Shown here piece by piece: positions 5,713-6,990 of a DNA stretch of 6,990 nt. The notes below the pieces were generated by a model that was given only the letters and a program-made list of their open reading frames with translations, was not told the origin of the DNA and did not search any database. Position 1 is the stretch's first letter, and every line of letters starts with the position of its first letter. The position numbers and the translations under genes are program-made. The DNA comes from an uncultured Acidimicrobiales bacterium (GTDB lineage Bacteria > Actinomycetota > Acidimicrobiia > Acidimicrobiales > UBA10347), in assembly GCA_937942965.1 (NCBI GenBank), contig CALDGN010000049.1, forward strand, positions 1 through 6,990, in the 5' to 3' direction.

Positions 5713-6990
5713 TTAGCCCGTGATCCGATGGGTGATCGGCTCGCTCCCCATCCGGCCGCCGATCCAGCCTTCGATGATGGCCGAGAACGCACCGGCGTCG
5801 CCTCCGGCTCGCACGATCAGCATCTTGCCGGGCCGGAACTTCGGGGTGCCGCCTGCCGTGACAGGGTCGCCGCTGATCCCGGCTTCGGCTTGGGCGGGGT
5901 CGATCACGAGTCGAGCTTCGAGCTCGGCGCGGAACTGGGCCTTGGTCCAACCTGCGTCGGCGAACACCCGCTGGTGTTCCGGCGTCAGGACCAGCATCGC
6001 CTCGCTCGGTTGGCGGGTGTTCCCGGTCGCCAGCAGACGTCCGACCATTGTCTCGATGAGCTCGTCGGGGGTGCGAGCCGTCTGATCGACGATGCCGCTC
6101 GGGCCGTGTCCGGCGAACAATGTCACCGTCGAATCCTCGGGCGCGAACCCTCGCTCGACCGCGAGCGATGGCCAGCCCGCAGGCAGCGCTTCTTCGTCTT
6201 CGGGGAAGCACCAACCGACCTTCGATGGAGCCCCGAGCGCAGCACGATCGATGCCGTTCTCGCCGGGGATGCCGCCGCCGAGATTTCGGATCACCAGCTG
6301 CAACGCTCGACCGATCGTCGAGTTCGCACGGTTGCCTTGGCCCATCGCATTGCGACCCGTGTTCATCCCGATCTCGCGCCGGATCGGGCCGTTGACGATC
6401 ACGACCGGTCCCGAGAACCAGAGGGTGCACAACAATCCGTGGATGTTGAACCGGTCGGTGCAGGCTGCCTCGACTGCGGCGAGCACGACGGGGAGGTACT
6501 CGGGTCGACAGCCCGCCATGACGGCATTGATGGCGACTTGTTCGACGGTCGCCTCGGCCAGGTTGGGTGGGATGACGGCGACGATGTCTTGGGCGTCGCG
6601 TGTCGTGCCGGTGAGCATGCGGGCGACACGCGCTTCGGTCGGAGCGACGATCGGCAGACCGTCGGACCAGCCGCGGTCATACATTGCCTCGACCTCGTCT
6701 TCGGCGGCGGCGAACTCGACGCGACGTGACCGGAACGGCGAATCGCCGAACTCGAACTCGAGCGCGGCGATGCGATCCGGGTCAACGGAGAGCGAACCAC
6801 AGCCCGGCATCCAGTCGGAGATCTCTGCTCCGATCGCCTTGCTCGACAGAGAGTGGCCGGTCGCACCTTCCCAATCGCTGCGCTGCCAGCCGACATGGCG
6901 CTCGACCTCGGCGCCGGCTTCGATCCGCAGCAAGGTCGGCACCGTCTCGATGTGGTGGTGCCAGCTCATCGCCAACGACGCATCAGACCG
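5713..6990 (-). CDS. Conserved protein of unknown function with N-terminal thioredoxin-like half, 5'-truncated
   Basis: 425 residues are visible (numbered from the window edge). The frame is open to position 6990, so the true start is outside. The first 45 residues, with TVPTLLRIEAGAEVERHVGW (16-35), resemble the second half of a thioredoxin fold, including the cis-Pro (Pro18); the CXXC half would lie beyond the edge. A PGCGS motif (62-66) follows. The rest is one large conserved domain with YDRGWSDGLPIVAPTE (104-119), AINAVMAGCRPEYLPVVLAA (153-172), NGPIRREIGMN (200-210), RANSTIGRA (221-229), NLGGGIPGENG (236-246), TVTLFAGHGP (288-297) and GGTPKFRPGKMLIVRAGGDAG (starting at 380). From memory this resembles large proteins found beside or fused to UGSC-type (seleno)proteins; that link is uncertain and no reaction is known to me. 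It is followed after 24 bp by the thioesterase gene and may be co-transcribed with it. No signal peptide can be judged. Confidence 0.75.
   Translation of the reverse strand, partial: RSDASLAMSWHHHIETVPTLLRIEAGAEVERHVGWQRSDWEGATGHSLSSKAIGAEISDWMPGCGSLSVDPDRIAALEFEFGDSPFRSRRVEFAAAEDEVEAMYDRGWSDGLPIVAPTEARVARMLTGTTRDAQDIVAVIPPNLAEATVEQVAINAVMAGCRPEYLPVVLAAVEAACTDRFNIHGLLCTLWFSGPVVIVNGPIRREIGMNTGRNAMGQGNRANSTIGRALQLVIRNLGGGIPGENGIDRAALGAPSKVGWCFPEDEEALPAGWPSLAVERGFAPEDSTVTLFAGHGPSGIVDQTARTPDELIETMVGRLLATGNTRQPSEAMLVLTPEHQRVFADAGWTKAQFRAELEARLVIDPAQAEAGISGDPVTAGGTPKFRPGKMLIVRAGGDAGAFSAIIEGWIGGRMGSEPITHRITG

Noticed and set aside
5728..6729. A 333-codon open frame on the plus strand
   Set aside because: It is antisense to the large conserved protein, whose motifs are clear, and it has no recognisable domain.
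6790..6807. Selenocysteine insertion at the PGCGS motif
   Set aside because: The codon is a normal Cys codon and no in-frame TGA is present, so this copy is a cysteine form if it is related to selenoproteins at all.
6973..6975. TTG as start of the large gene at the right edge
   Set aside because: The frame stays open to 6990, and the following residues look like the middle of a thioredoxin fold, so the gene most likely begins outside the window.

Overview
This is a GC-rich, densely coded window with short intergenic gaps. Actinobacteria-type traits are present: an F420-type luciferase-like oxidoreductase, acyl-CoA turnover genes, a PIG-L/LmbE deacetylase of the class used in mycothiol metabolism, and first genes that look leaderless (TANNNT, six bases, ATG). 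Together these suggest a high-GC actinobacterium, perhaps from the Acidimicrobiia. The lineage is inferred. No rRNA, tRNA, mobile element, CRISPR array or long repeat was seen.

Layout. Positions 1-874 (minus) hold nearly all of a luciferase-like (LLM class) flavin/F420 oxidoreductase, cut at its 3' end by the window edge. It diverges from an acyl-CoA dehydrogenase at 973-2118 (plus). The 98-bp gap between them carries a -10-like hexamer placed for a leaderless start in each direction. Positions 2143-5688 (minus) look like a three-gene operon. It is transcribed in the order TesB-type acyl-CoA thioesterase (4855-5688), PIG-L deacetylase with an internal cyclic-nucleotide-binding domain (3648-4796, TTG start), then a MOCOS/cysteine-desulfurase-like PLP enzyme (2143-3645). 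Upstream on the same strand, 5713-6990 holds a large conserved protein of unknown function. Its N-terminus looks like the second half of a thioredoxin fold and continues beyond the right edge.

How the genes may work together. The acyl-CoA dehydrogenase, thioesterase and LLM oxidoreductase point to acyl-CoA or lipid turnover and redox catabolism. The PIG-L enzyme, the desulfurase-like enzyme and the thioredoxin-like protein point to thiol or sulfur chemistry. No complete pathway can be named from this window.

The most unusual item is the PIG-L protein. A cyclic-nucleotide-binding domain with an intact-looking phosphate-binding cassette sits between the zinc-site half and the C-terminal segment of the deacetylase. 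This suggests a deacetylase or amidase whose activity is controlled directly by a cyclic nucleotide.
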